DNA of 64,000 nt, from contig JAJDTG010000005.1 of the NCBI GenBank assembly GCA_022827275.1, positions 62,001 through 126,000 of the forward strand, given 5' to 3'. The translations under genes were made by a program, and so were the position numbers. This DNA comes from Candidatus Dadabacteria bacterium. Its GTDB lineage: Bacteria; Desulfobacterota_D; UBA1144; Nemesobacterales; Nemesobacteraceae. Of this stretch, positions 38,135 through 47,270 are shown in pieces; within the stretch, counting starts at the first letter, position 1; every line of letters begins with the position of its first letter. The notes under the pieces are model-generated. The model was not told the origin of the DNA and made no database searches. It was given only the letters and a program-made list of their open reading frames with translations.

Positions 38135-38803
38135 ATGATCGATCTATACACGGCGGCCACGCCGAACGGCAAGAAGGTTTCAATAATGCTTGAAGAACTG
38201 GGAGCCGCCTACAAGGTTCACGCGCTTAACCTCTCTGAGCTTGAACACAAGGAGCCGTGGTTTCTCGAGATAAACCCGAATGGGAAAATACCCGCGATAG
38301 TTGATAATGATGACGGCACGGCGGTTTTTGAGTCAGGAGCCATACTCATATATCTTGCCGACAAGTTCGGAAACTTTCTTCCTCCCCTCGGAGACAGTCG
38401 CAGAACGACGTGTATCCAGTGGCTCATGTTCCAGATGTCGGCTGTAGGGCCCATGCAGGGACAGCTGAACGTCTTTTTAAAGTACGCCCCGGAGAAAATA
38501 CCCTATGCCATAAAGAGATACACCGAGGAGACTAAAAGGCTCTACTCGATACTCGACGAAAGACTTTCAGAGATGGAGTATCTTGCAGGAGAGTATTCGA
38601 TCGCCGACATAGCCACGTGGCCCTGGATAAACGCTTACGATTGGGCGGAACTGGATCTCGGGGCTTTTCCGAATCTTACCAGATGGCATGCCGAAGTTGG
38701 CGAAAGGCCCGCCGTGATAAGAGGAAACGGGATTCCCCCAAGCCCGAAGGAAGAGGAAACGGAAGAAGAGAGGATAAAGAGAATTCAGAAACTGCTTTCC
38801 TAG
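38135..38803 (+). CDS. Glutathione S-transferase, Nu-class (YfcG-like)
   Basis: This 222-residue GST has a thioredoxin-like N domain (1-80, [45 protein letters not shown]) and an all-helical C domain with [15 protein letters not shown]. The N-terminal Thr-Pro-Asn in place of a catalytic Tyr/Ser is typical of the Nu/YfcG group, which has disulfide reductase activity toward glutathione conjugates. The tail is charged. A Shine-Dalgarno GAGG lies 8 nt before the ATG. Confidence 0.88.
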   Translation: MIDLYTAATPNGKKVSIMLEELGAAYKVHALNLSELEHKEPWFLEINPNGKIPAIVDNDDGTAVFESGAILIYLADKFGNFLPPLGDSRRTTCIQWLMFQMSAVGPMQGQLNVFLKYAPEKIPYAIKRYTEETKRLYSILDERLSEMEYLAGEYSIADIATWPWINAYDWAELDLGAFPNLTRWHAEVGERPAVIRGNGIPPSPKEEETEEERIKRIQKLLS

Positions 38804-38924
38804 TTTCCAAAAGAAGCACTCCCGATCATCCTTTCCCTAGAATGTGGTCAGAAAACTACAAAATCTGTCATAATTAACTACAGTAAGCACTATTTGGTGA
38901 CTGCAACCTGCTGTTATAGTTGAA

Positions 38925-38947
38925 TTATTCGACCTGTGGTCGAATAA
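38925..38947. promoter_or_regulatory. Perfect 10-bp inverted repeat upstream of DUF4143 gene
   Basis: TTATTCGACC, a 3-nt spacer and GGTCGAATAA form a perfect inverted repeat 59 nt before the chosen start of the DUF4143 ATPase. No T-run follows, so an operator or processing hairpin is more likely than a terminator. Confidence 0.45.
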
Positions 38948-39006
38948 GCATAGTTAATTGCGCTTATTTGACTTTTCCTTCTTTCCCGCTTATTATATTG
39001 ACTGCC

Positions 39007-40482
39007 ATGCTAAGAGTTTCAGAAGAAGAAATACTCCAGCGCTTCCGCACCGACAGTCCTTGGTGGGAGGACCGAAACGATATCCGGTGGAAAGAAGACC
39101 CTAAACGAGTCTATTTTACCCCATTTTTTGAACTGGTGACCGAGAAGAAGATCAATCGTGCGGTCGTCCTGATGGGCCCCCGCAGGGTCGGTAAAACCGT
39201 TATGGTTCACCAGGCGATTGCCGAACTTATAAGGAAAAGAGTTGATCCAAAACAAATTCTATATGTTCCTTTGGACAACCCTCTGTATTCAAGTCTCTCG
39301 CTTGAGAAAATACTCCTTATGTTTGTCGAACTGAATTCTATAGCGCAAGACGAGTCTTGCTACCTTTTTTTCGACGAGATCCAATACCTGAGCGACTGGG
39401 AGCGACATCTGAAATCTCTGGTTGATTCCTACCCCCGGCACCGATTCACAGTTACCGGCTCAGCTGCCGCGGCACTGAAACTGAAAAGCGATGAGTCCGG
39501 TGCAGGAAGATTCACCGACTTCATTCTTCCTCCCCTGACTTTCCATGAATACCTTAAGTTCTCGGGTGCAGAGATAAGGCTTTTCGGCCAAGAAGACCTC
39601 CCTGTCAATTTTCTGAGGGTTTTTGCTGAAAAAACTGAAAAAGTCGAAGAGCTTAACGAAGAATTCGTGAACTACATAAACTTCGGAGGCTATCCCGAAG
39701 CTGTATTCTCAAAGGAGATAAGAGCCAATCCTGATCGTTTCATTAAGAGCGACGTTATAGAGAAGGTGCTTCTGCGCGACCTTCCTAGCTTGTATGGAAT
39801 CCGCGATATACCGGAACTTTACCGGCTGTTCACAACGCTTGTCCATAACACCGGGCAGGAAGTAGACCTTCAGGGCATCTCTAAGGACTCAAACGTGGCC
39901 AAAGCCACGATATCAAGGTACTTGGAATATCTTGAAGCCGCTTTTCTGATAAAACGCGTGAGCCGCATCGACAGGAATGCAAAAAAGTTTAAAAGAGAGC
40001 ACAAGTTCAAAGTCTATCTTACAAATGCTTCGATGTATCCGGCTTTGTTCGGCACTTTGGAAAAAGACGACAGAACTGTCTTGGGAAAGCTTGTGGAGAC
40101 GGCGGTATTCAGCCACTACTTTCACCTTACTGAATACTCAGAAAAACCATATTACGCACGCTGGAAAAATGGAGAAGTTGACCTAATAACTATGGATGCA
40201 ACAGAAGTAACAATGACAGTTGAAATCAAATGGTCCGATAGACCGTTTGAAAACTCATCGGAAATCAAAGGACTGCTTGATTTTGCCGAAGAACATAAAC
40301 TTAGCAGTTTTAACAGTTTGATCTGCTGCACGTTCAGCAAAACCGATATAAAGCGATACAGGAATAAAGATGTTTTGTTTATCCCCACAAGCATCTTCTG
40401 CTTCATGTTAGGGCAGTATCTGAACAGCCGGAAATTCAGAGAAGGTCTGATCAGATCCGTCGTAGTTGGACAAAGCAATTAA
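39007..40482 (+). CDS. AAA+ ATPase with DUF4143 domain
   Basis: From ATG 39007 this is a 491-residue ATPase. Walker A is GPRRVGKT, Walker B is YLFFDEIQYL, and the second half has the DUF4143 region with ISRYLEYLEAAFLIKRVSR and a PD-(D/E)xK-like end (GEVDLITMDATEVTMTVEIKW). The track start at 38920 adds 29 residues across the inverted-repeat region and is unlikely. These ATPases are widespread, often near mobile or defence genes; their function is unsettled. It is the last gene before the sterol island. Confidence 0.85.
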   Translation: MLRVSEEEILQRFRTDSPWWEDRNDIRWKEDPKRVYFTPFFELVTEKKINRAVVLMGPRRVGKTVMVHQAIAELIRKRVDPKQILYVPLDNPLYSSLSLEKILLMFVELNSIAQDESCYLFFDEIQYLSDWERHLKSLVDSYPRHRFTVTGSAAAALKLKSDESGAGRFTDFILPPLTFHEYLKFSGAEIRLFGQEDLPVNFLRVFAEKTEKVEELNEEFVNYINFGGYPEAVFSKEIRANPDRFIKSDVIEKVLLRDLPSLYGIRDIPELYRLFTTLVHNTGQEVDLQGISKDSNVAKATISRYLEYLEAAFLIKRVSRIDRNAKKFKREHKFKVYLTNASMYPALFGTLEKDDRTVLGKLVETAVFSHYFHLTEYSEKPYYARWKNGEVDLITMDATEVTMTVEIKWSDRPFENSSEIKGLLDFAEEHKLSSFNSLICCTFSKTDIKRYRNKDVLFIPTSIFCFMLGQYLNSRKFREGLIRSVVVGQSN

Positions 40483-40681
40483 TGAAGTCTAAGAACCTGA
40501 ATATGCAAGCAGCATGACTGCAAATAAGAAGACTCTTTTCCCCGAAGCGTTGGCCAGTATGCTAGGCCCACAGCACCCTCTTGCGAGAAGAAAAGTAGTT
40601 TTATCAGCTTTCCTATATAATATCCCAACATTTGGGTTTACTCTTAATGTCCGAGGATAAGAAAAAAACCGGACCGTACTG

Positions 40682-42094
40682 GTGACAGGGGCAAGCGGTT
40701 ACGTCGGCGGGCGCCTAGTCCCGGCTTTGGAGGAAAGGGGAGAGCGGGTGCGCTGTCTTGCCCGCAATCCCGGGTATCTCGCTGGTCGTTTCTCTCCCGA
40801 TACCCGGATTATCGCCGGCGATGTGCTCGACCCGGATTCTCTTGAGACCGCGTTTGAGGGGGTGGACACGGCTTACTACATGGTCCATTCCATGGGTTCC
40901 GGGGACAACTTCGAGGAACAGGACCGTATCGGGGCCCGTAATTTTGCCCGGGTTGCACGCCAACATGGGGTGCGTCGAATTATTTATCTGGGAGGCTTGG
41001 TCGGAGACGGCGAACTTTCCTCTCATCTGGCAAGCCGCAGGGAAGTAGGGGGTATCCTAGCCTCGGAAGGTCCCCTTGCCTTGGAATTTCGCGCTTCGAT
41101 CATAATCGGCTCGGGATCGCTTTCTTTTGAGTTGCTGCGAAGCCTGGTTGACAGGCTGCCGCTGATGGTCACCCCCAGCTGGGTGAGAACTTTAACCCAG
41201 CCCATAGCCATTGAAGACGTAATAGCCTATCTCATTTGCGGTCTGGATCTGGAACTGCAGGACAGCGCGGTTTTCGAAATCGCCGGTCCCGACCAAGTCA
41301 CCTACGGCGAATTGATGCAGGAGTACGCCCGCCAGATCGGCGTGCGGCGCTTCATGATTCCGGTGCCTGTACTGAGTCCCAATCTCTCGAGTCTCTGGCT
41401 GGGGCTCGTGACTCCCCTTTATGCGCGTGTGGGAAGGAAACTCGTAGACGGCTTACGCAACGAGACCATTGTCCGCGATAAGGCGGCCCTGAACCACTTC
41501 CCGGTACGTCCCCTGGGAGTGCGCCAGGCGATAGACCGGGCTCTTAAGCGGGAGGATATGGAAGTGGCGCAGACTCGCTGGAGCGATGCCGTGTCTTCAA
41601 GCGGCAAACAGCAGTCTTGGGGAGGAAGGCGTTTTGGTTCTCGGCTTATTGACTGCCAGCAGGCCGTTGTCGACGTGGACCCCGCCCGAGCCTTTGCGCC
41701 CGTACGGCGCATCGGCGGGGACCAGGGCTGGTATTTTGCCACCTGGATCTGGTATCTGCGCGGTCTGGTTGATCTGCTTCTGGGCGGAGTAGGCATGCGG
41801 AGGGGCAGGCGGCACCCGACCGACTTGCGCCCGGGCGATCCTCTGGATTTCTGGCGCGTTGAGGCGTATGAAGAGAATCGCCTGCTGAGTCTGAGAGCAG
41901 AGATGAAATTGCCCGGTCAGGCGTGGCTTCAGTTTGAAGTCGAACCCGCCGAAAAGGGCAGTTGGATAACGCAGACGGCCGTTTTCCAGCCTCTGGGCCT
42001 GGGCGGTCTGCTTTACTGGTATGGCCTTTGCCCCGTCCACTGGGTTATTTTCAGGCGGATGCTTAAGGAAATTGCGAAGCGCGTGGCTTATTAA
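40682..42094 (+). CDS. NAD(P)-binding SDR/YbjT-like protein with DUF2867 domain
   Basis: The N-terminal 290 residues are an atypical extended SDR with the TGASGYVGGRLVPALEERG nucleotide loop, then a DTAYYMVHSMG segment. The C-terminal 160 residues match DUF2867 (WYLRGLVDLLLGGVGMRRGR, GDPLDFWRVE). The called GTG start cuts off the first Rossmann strand: the frame is open upstream to 40661 and reads KNRTVLV, and an ATG at 40647 (MSEDKK) sits one frame away across a run of seven A. A frameshift, real or in the assembly, is probable. As the first island gene it might be the reductase for a 3-keto-sterol step, like SdmB, but that is only positional inference. Confidence 0.78.
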   Translation: MTGASGYVGGRLVPALEERGERVRCLARNPGYLAGRFSPDTRIIAGDVLDPDSLETAFEGVDTAYYMVHSMGSGDNFEEQDRIGARNFARVARQHGVRRIIYLGGLVGDGELSSHLASRREVGGILASEGPLALEFRASIIIGSGSLSFELLRSLVDRLPLMVTPSWVRTLTQPIAIEDVIAYLICGLDLELQDSAVFEIAGPDQVTYGELMQEYARQIGVRRFMIPVPVLSPNLSSLWLGLVTPLYARVGRKLVDGLRNETIVRDKAALNHFPVRPLGVRQAIDRALKREDMEVAQTRWSDAVSSSGKQQSWGGRRFGSRLIDCQQAVVDVDPARAFAPVRRIGGDQGWYFATWIWYLRGLVDLLLGGVGMRRGRRHPTDLRPGDPLDFWRVEAYEENRLLSLRAEMKLPGQAWLQFEVEPAEKGSWITQTAVFQPLGLGGLLYWYGLCPVHWVIFRRMLKEIAKRVAY

Positions 42095-42105
42095 TTCCCT
42101 AAGGT

Positions 42106-42228
42106 ATGCCCTCACCTGCGATGAAACTGAGCGAAAAACTGAAATTCCGCATTGCCGAGCAGAAGTGCGAACTGTCCGTCTTAAATGCGCCCGGGGTCGC
42201 CGGAGCGCTAGAAAATGCAGGGGTCTAG
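42106..42228 (+). pseudogene. 3' remnant of a second GPP34-P450-like gene
   Basis: Directly after the SDR stop, the plus strand encodes SPAMKLSEKLKFRIAEQKC and then ELSV, which matches the C-terminus of the P450 at 56.1 kb (FPSMKPDKKLKFHIAEQKR, ELPV) at 15 of 23 residues. There is no upstream P450 body, and the original stop appears shifted (GTC TTAA), so the frame runs on 16 codons to TAG at 42228. This is the stump of a paralogous gene and lies beside an SMT gene, as the intact P450 lies near SMT copies. Confidence 0.72.
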
Positions 42229-43247
42229 AGGGGTTTGCGTGTCAGGAAGCAATATAGGGGCGTGAAGATTCCGGTCCTGCCGCCCGCGATGTAGGCGTTG
42301 GCGGTCCGAGCGGTCAGCCTTGCGATTTCCGTAGAGCCTTTCGGGAACACCCCCAGTGTCTCGGCGAGCCTGGATGTCCCGATGAAAGTCTTACGGATCA
42401 GGGAACTGCTGCGTGGGGATTTGTCCAGCGTTCCGTGCCGGGTCTCCATGGGTTTATACCACGGCGTGGTCGAACCGTTCTCCTCGACGGCTCGGTCCAC
42501 CCCCTCGACAACCTGGAATCCCGCGGCCTCAAGCGCCCGGTTCACCTCGCCCGTCGTCGCGATATCCCTGAGCGCAATGGAGTGCACCAATTCCTGCTTG
42601 ATAGCCCGGTGCTGATTGTCGTCGGGATCGAACTTGTCCGTAACGCACATTTCCTGACCCCAGAAGAGGGCTCCGGGTTTCAGCACCCGGTAGATCTCGG
42701 CAAACGCGTCCGCCTTTTCTGGAGCATGACATGTCGATTCGATTGCGTAGCCCCGGTCGAAGGTGTTGTCCGCGATGGCGCTCATGTCCATGAAGCTGCA
42801 CGCGAGGTAGTCGACCATGTGGTCGAGCCCTGCCTCGACGTTCAATGATTTTGCCTTGTCCAGCTGGACTTCACTGTTGTTGACCCCGATTACCCTGACA
42901 CCAGCCTCGCGGACGACGCGGCGCATCGGGCCGCCGACCCCGCAACCGATATCGACCACCGTCATCCCCTTGCGCAGATCCAGCTTGGCAATCATCAGCC
43001 GCTGATGCCGGATTATGGAGTCTTCCACGCTCTCGCGGGGGGACAGCGGCGCGAAGTGAAGGGATTCGCCCCAGCCGAACACCATGAACTCGTTGCATAG
43101 GTCGTAATATTCCTTGACGGTCTGGGTGTGGTCGTAACCTGCCCTCGTACCGGCATCCTCTGCGGCCGCCCTCTCGGTCCATCCATTGAAGTGTTGCACC
43201 CTGCGGGCGACGTCCGACCCGCTGTAGGCGATCTTCAGTCCGTTCAA
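42225..43247 (-). CDS. Sterol C-24 methyltransferase homologue 1 (ERG6/SMT family)
   Basis: This 340-residue SAM methyltransferase has the SMT signature regions. Region I reads MVFGWGESLHFAP (yeast Erg6: YEYGWGSSFHF), motif I is VVDIGCGVGGPMRR, and the substrate region is YAIESTCHAPEKADAFAEI followed by YRVLKPGALFWGQEMCVTDK. The C-terminal SMT domain includes TTPWYKPM. The family transfers methyl from SAM to C-24 of the sterol side chain. The intact TCHAP motif supports activity. The first aromatic of region I is Met here, and in yeast this position influences a second methylation. It is divergent from the Rieske gene. Confidence 0.85.
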   Translation of the reverse strand: MNGLKIAYSGSDVARRVQHFNGWTERAAAEDAGTRAGYDHTQTVKEYYDLCNEFMVFGWGESLHFAPLSPRESVEDSIIRHQRLMIAKLDLRKGMTVVDIGCGVGGPMRRVVREAGVRVIGVNNSEVQLDKAKSLNVEAGLDHMVDYLACSFMDMSAIADNTFDRGYAIESTCHAPEKADAFAEIYRVLKPGALFWGQEMCVTDKFDPDDNQHRAIKQELVHSIALRDIATTGEVNRALEAAGFQVVEGVDRAVEENGSTTPWYKPMETRHGTLDKSPRSSSLIRKTFIGTSRLAETLGVFPKGSTEIARLTARTANAYIAGGRTGIFTPLYCFLTRKPL

Positions 43248-43606
43248 TAATTTGCGGAGTCGTATGGCGGGTTCTCCCTGTAAATTTTATGCATTATTTT
43301 TGTTACTCTTTTTTGCCGCGTGAGCTTCCGGAACTCTTATGTAACAGCATCTCTAGGCTCCCGAGCCTGCGAGGAGACAGTCACTATAAAGAAAATTCTA
43401 TAGCACCGACCAGATGGTGTCAATGCTAGATGGTATTAATGAAAAGTGCAAATGATTTCAAAATCAACTTGGCTGGACGGGTGCCGTTTTGCCTGCGACC
43501 AGAATATTTCGTAATGACAGGCTATGGGCCTATGTTAAGGGAACGGACTAGCCGTGCATTGATCTAGACACAGAAGGCAAGCAAAACGATGGGAAGGAGC
43601 AGTGTG
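43248..43606. other. Divergent regulatory gap between SMT1 and the Rieske gene
   Basis: About 360 nt, AT-rich, with no supportable gene. It contains the upstream regions of both divergent genes; the clear Rieske promoter is listed separately. Nothing else can be assigned. Confidence 0.4.
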
Positions 43607-43635
43607 TTTACACTCTTTCCATTCATATATATAAT
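43607..43635 (+). promoter_or_regulatory. Promoter of the Rieske oxygenase gene
   Basis: TTTACA, a 17-nt spacer and TATAAT lie 63 nt before the Rieske ATG. The same hexamers and spacing occur upstream of the FAD oxidoreductase gene at 55.9 kb. Confidence 0.7.
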
Positions 43636-43698
43636 CTCCAGGACTAATAACAAATGCATTTCTGGTACTTGACGCTGGATAAGCGGAGATAGCAGCAA

Positions 43699-44742
43699 AT
43701 GAATCCAAACCCAAACGTGCGCAAGGATGAAGCCTTGCTTTATCCATTTCCTGAGGGCTGGTATTTCGTCGCCAGCCGCAAGATGATTAAAAAAAAGGGA
43801 CTCCTGAAGAGAACCTGGCTCGGAGAACAGGTTGTTGTCTGGTGCAACGGGGAGGGGGAAGTTTGCGTTGCTGAGGCGGTCTGTCCGCATCTTGGAGCCG
43901 ATCTCGGTCCCGAGGTAGGGGGACGGGTGCACGACGGTTGCCTTGTATGTCCTTTTCACGGTTTCCAGTTTGACGTGAGCGGTCAATGCGTGGCGACACC
44001 ATTCGCTCCTCCGCCAAAAACCGCCAAGCTTAAGGTGTTCGAGACACGTGAAATCGAGGGTCTCATCTTTGCATGGTGGGGCAGCGGCGGTCGGGAACCT
44101 CAATGGCACCTGCCCGAAATTTCCACAACTCATACCGACTGGAGCGGGATGGAGTTCTGCCACCTCCGTTTTCCGGGACATCCCCAGGAAACTACTGAGA
44201 ACTCCGTGGATGTTGCACACCTTAACTATGTGCACCACTACAACAGTGTGAACATTGTCGGTTCGATATCAATTGACGGCACCTTGCTCAGAAATTCCTT
44301 CAACTTCAAACGCGGCCTTACGGTTGCCGGCATCAAGCTTTTCGAGTACGACGTTTCTGCGGTCGCCAGCATACACGGGCTTGGCTATTCAATTGTCGAG
44401 GTTCACGAACATTCGATCAATATGGACACCCGCCTGTGGGTGCTTGCAACACCGATTGATGGCAAATTTATTGAAATGACCTTGGTGAGCCAAGTGCGGC
44501 AACTTCGTAATCTGAAGGGAGTGGGCCACGGGCTGCGGCTCCTTCCCCTAGGGCTCAGGACCCGCCTCATGAACAAGGTCCTCATTTCCTCCCAGGAGCA
44601 TGACGTCATGCAGGATGTCGTCATCTGGAGCAATCTGAAACATCGGTCACTTCCGAGGCTTTGCAGTGTTGACGGCGATATCGGGAAGTATCGGCGCTAC
44701 TGCAGGCAGTTCTATCCGGATGGTCAGTATTATAATCCGTAG
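43699..44742 (+). CDS. Rieske non-heme iron sterol oxygenase (DAF-36/Neverland/SdmA-like)
   Basis: This 347-residue oxygenase has the Rieske 2Fe-2S ligands in CPHLGADLG and CPFHGFQFD (residues about 62-85) and the mononuclear iron triad region ENSVDVAHLNYVHHYN. The overall match, from FPEGWYFVASRKMI through GLIFAWWG and PQWHLPEI, is to the cholesterol 7-desaturase (DAF-36/Neverland) group and related bacterial sterol C-4 demethylase SdmA. Either C-7 desaturation or C-4 methyl oxidation is possible. No membrane helix is evident, unlike the animal enzymes. A reductase partner is not adjacent. Confidence 0.85.
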   Translation: MNPNPNVRKDEALLYPFPEGWYFVASRKMIKKKGLLKRTWLGEQVVVWCNGEGEVCVAEAVCPHLGADLGPEVGGRVHDGCLVCPFHGFQFDVSGQCVATPFAPPPKTAKLKVFETREIEGLIFAWWGSGGREPQWHLPEISTTHTDWSGMEFCHLRFPGHPQETTENSVDVAHLNYVHHYNSVNIVGSISIDGTLLRNSFNFKRGLTVAGIKLFEYDVSAVASIHGLGYSIVEVHEHSINMDTRLWVLATPIDGKFIEMTLVSQVRQLRNLKGVGHGLRLLPLGLRTRLMNKVLISSQEHDVMQDVVIWSNLKHRSLPRLCSVDGDIGKYRRYCRQFYPDGQYYNP

Positions 44743-44819
44743 AAGTATCTAGAGGATGTTTATGCCGATTTCGGCATGCTGTTCAGCTTTTCCATGCCGC
44801 ACAGTGGAATCTTCGTGAT

Positions 44820-47150
44820 CTACGCGGTTGAGCCTCTCAATCGTTCCCTGATCTGCTCGCTGGTTTCCTTGGTCTCGTCAAGCAGCATCAGAAGCGGTGG
44901 AAGGAAGAAAAAATCTGCCAGCAGGGCAATAATTACCGTTATTCCCACCAAAAGACCAAGCACCTGGTTTCCCACCAACCCGGATGCTCCGAACACCATA
45001 AAGCCCAGCCCGAACACTACGGTAGTCGTAAACAGCGCCCTGCCCACAAAGCGAAAAGCTATTTGAACGGACTCCGAAGGCAGTTTCCCCGCCTTTCTGC
45101 TATCCGTGTATTTTGTCATGAAGTGGATGGTGTCGTCCACAATGATGCCGAATGCTATAGCGGTGACGACCGCCGCCGGAACTCCTACATCTCCCACCAG
45201 ATACCCCCACAGTCCCATGGCCATAGCGGCCGGAAGGAAATTGGGGATCAGACTGACCAGCCCCAGGCGTATGCTTCTAAATATGGCGAACAGCAGCAGG
45301 GAAACGATGGCCATCGCCACAAAAGTGCCCTGCAGCATATTTTCAATGTTCCTCTGAATCGAATGAGACCCCACAATCGAAATTCCCGTAGCGCCGGTTT
45401 CCATGCTGGGGGCATTCTGCTGCAGCCACGCGCGTGCACGGTCGTCGAGATTAATCTTCTCCTTGCTGGACATACTCTTCACTGAGACCGTTACGCGTGT
45501 TGATCTCCGGTCATGGTCGATCAGATTGTTAAGGTCGCGGCCTATCGGGAGAGAAAACTCATAAAGCAAGAGATACTGCGCGGCGAGTTCAGGATCGTCG
45601 GGAAGCGCGTAGTAATCCGGGTCATCGCCATGCAGGTTCTTGTTCAGACGCTTCATGATGTCGGCAATTGAGAAGATATGGACAAATTCCGGTTGCTCCC
45701 GGTACCAATCCGCAAACGCTTCGACCTGTTTTAGGTACTCAATGTCCGTGATGGCGCCCTCGCGGCCGGAATCCAGAGAGTACTCATAGGTTTCCACGCC
45801 AGGGAAGTTCTCGCTCAGGAAATCCGCGGACCGCCGGAACTCGTAACTCTCGTCAAGAACCTCAAGCCAGTTCTCCCTAAGTTCGATCTTGGAGATGCCG
45901 GCAACCAGAAAGACAGTCAGAATGCCAAAGAAACAAAGAAGGACCGTACGATAGGAGATGACAAAACGGCTGAGACGATCGAAAAAATCCTGTTTGTCTT
46001 CGCCTATTTTCCGGGGACGAATAGGTAGTATTGACAGGAATGCGGGCAACAGAGTCACCGAAAAGACGAAAGCGCACATGGAACCGAACGCCACGATGTT
46101 ACCCATGACCTTAAAGGGCGGCATATCTACGAAATTCAGGCTCAGAAATCCGATTGCAGTTGTGAACGAGGTAAGGAAAATAGGCCACACGTCCACTCGC
46201 ACGGCATGGATTGCCGCTTCTGTTCTCGTCATGCCCTGGCGTAAGCCCCCGGACATTGCCTCGATAATGTGCACGGAGTGAGCGACGGTCACAGCCATCA
46301 GTACAAACAGTGCGGCACCGCTTTCACCAAACAGCTTTAAGCCTGTCCACCCGGCAAAGCCCAGCGCGGATGGGATGACGGCAACAATCATCAGCACAAT
46401 GGCAAGTGTCCCCCATATCGAACGTATCAGAATCAAGGCGACAAGCAGCATGGTTCCAAGAGCAATGGGCCCAAGGATGGCCGTTTCATCGTCAAGCGCG
46501 TCACCAATGACACGATTGAGGATGAGTCCGCCTAAAAGATGGTAGTCGATGGATGTATATTTCTCCCCGGCGGCGGCAGTAGTTTCATACAGGTAGTCGG
46601 TAACCTCTCGCTTGGCCAATTCCCGATTGTCGTCAGGAAGAGTAATGCTGACAACCAGGCCGGCAACTCGTCCGTCGCGGGAGACGAATCGCCCGGCAAC
46701 TTCCTCAGTGCCGAGTGCGATATCCGTGATTCGTTGTATATCGGTATCGCTCAGGGAACTGGCTTCGTCGATAAGCGGCTCAACAACCAGCTCATCTTCG
46801 AAACCCTCGCTATGTGTGTAGTTCGAGATAGAGTCGACACGGGTGGCGTACGGGGTGCGCCAAAGCTGCTCAGTCAACTCTTCAATGGCGACAAGCCTTT
46901 CCTGTGTGAAAATTGTGCCGTTATGCGGCGCTACGGCAACCAGTACAGCATCGGACAGTGCATATGTCTCTTCAAGCTGTTCCAGCGCTATGAGGTGTGG
47001 GTCGGATTCGCCAAAGTGGTTACGGAAGTCCACGTCCACCACAATCAAACGCGCGGCTCCCGCGGCAAGGGCCAGCACAACAAGCAAAGAGATCAAAATG
47101 GTCAGCCAGCGGCGGGTGACGATCATTGAGATGCAAGATTCTAGGTTCAT
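44820..47150 (-). CDS. RND-superfamily transporter (MMPL/HpnN-like lipid exporter)
   Basis: This 776-residue inner-membrane protein has two halves, each with a first helix, a periplasmic loop (about 40-230 and 420-590) and a five-helix bundle. Typical stretches are FVLMAVTVAHSVHIIEAMSG and AIAFGIIVDDTIHFMTKYTD, with the proton-relay-type DD pair. This branch (COG1033) includes hopanoid transporter HpnN and, in Methylococcus, the sterol transporter BstA. In this cluster a sterol or sterol-precursor cargo toward the outer membrane is a reasonable inference. The companion barrel and LolA-like genes are 14-17 kb away in the same island. Confidence 0.88.
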   Translation of the reverse strand: MNLESCISMIVTRRWLTILISLLVVLALAAGAARLIVVDVDFRNHFGESDPHLIALEQLEETYALSDAVLVAVAPHNGTIFTQERLVAIEELTEQLWRTPYATRVDSISNYTHSEGFEDELVVEPLIDEASSLSDTDIQRITDIALGTEEVAGRFVSRDGRVAGLVVSITLPDDNRELAKREVTDYLYETTAAAGEKYTSIDYHLLGGLILNRVIGDALDDETAILGPIALGTMLLVALILIRSIWGTLAIVLMIVAVIPSALGFAGWTGLKLFGESGAALFVLMAVTVAHSVHIIEAMSGGLRQGMTRTEAAIHAVRVDVWPIFLTSFTTAIGFLSLNFVDMPPFKVMGNIVAFGSMCAFVFSVTLLPAFLSILPIRPRKIGEDKQDFFDRLSRFVISYRTVLLCFFGILTVFLVAGISKIELRENWLEVLDESYEFRRSADFLSENFPGVETYEYSLDSGREGAITDIEYLKQVEAFADWYREQPEFVHIFSIADIMKRLNKNLHGDDPDYYALPDDPELAAQYLLLYEFSLPIGRDLNNLIDHDRRSTRVTVSVKSMSSKEKINLDDRARAWLQQNAPSMETGATGISIVGSHSIQRNIENMLQGTFVAMAIVSLLLFAIFRSIRLGLVSLIPNFLPAAMAMGLWGYLVGDVGVPAAVVTAIAFGIIVDDTIHFMTKYTDSRKAGKLPSESVQIAFRFVGRALFTTTVVFGLGFMVFGASGLVGNQVLGLLVGITVIIALLADFFFLPPLLMLLDETKETSEQIRERLRGSTA

Positions 47151-47270
47151 ACGATCATGCAGAATTATGCAATATGTGTAGGTTTCAGATCTGGCATTTC
47201 CTCTTTACTTTGCCACGTTAAGCTCTATCCACCTTTACAGTGCTATATTACTGAACACAGGAATTATAGC

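Noticed and set aside
40659-40670. Programmed -1 frameshift at the A run before the SDR
   Set aside because: The zero-frame codons do not fit a standard X XXY YYZ heptamer, and a short N-terminal slip would be unusual; an indel is simpler.
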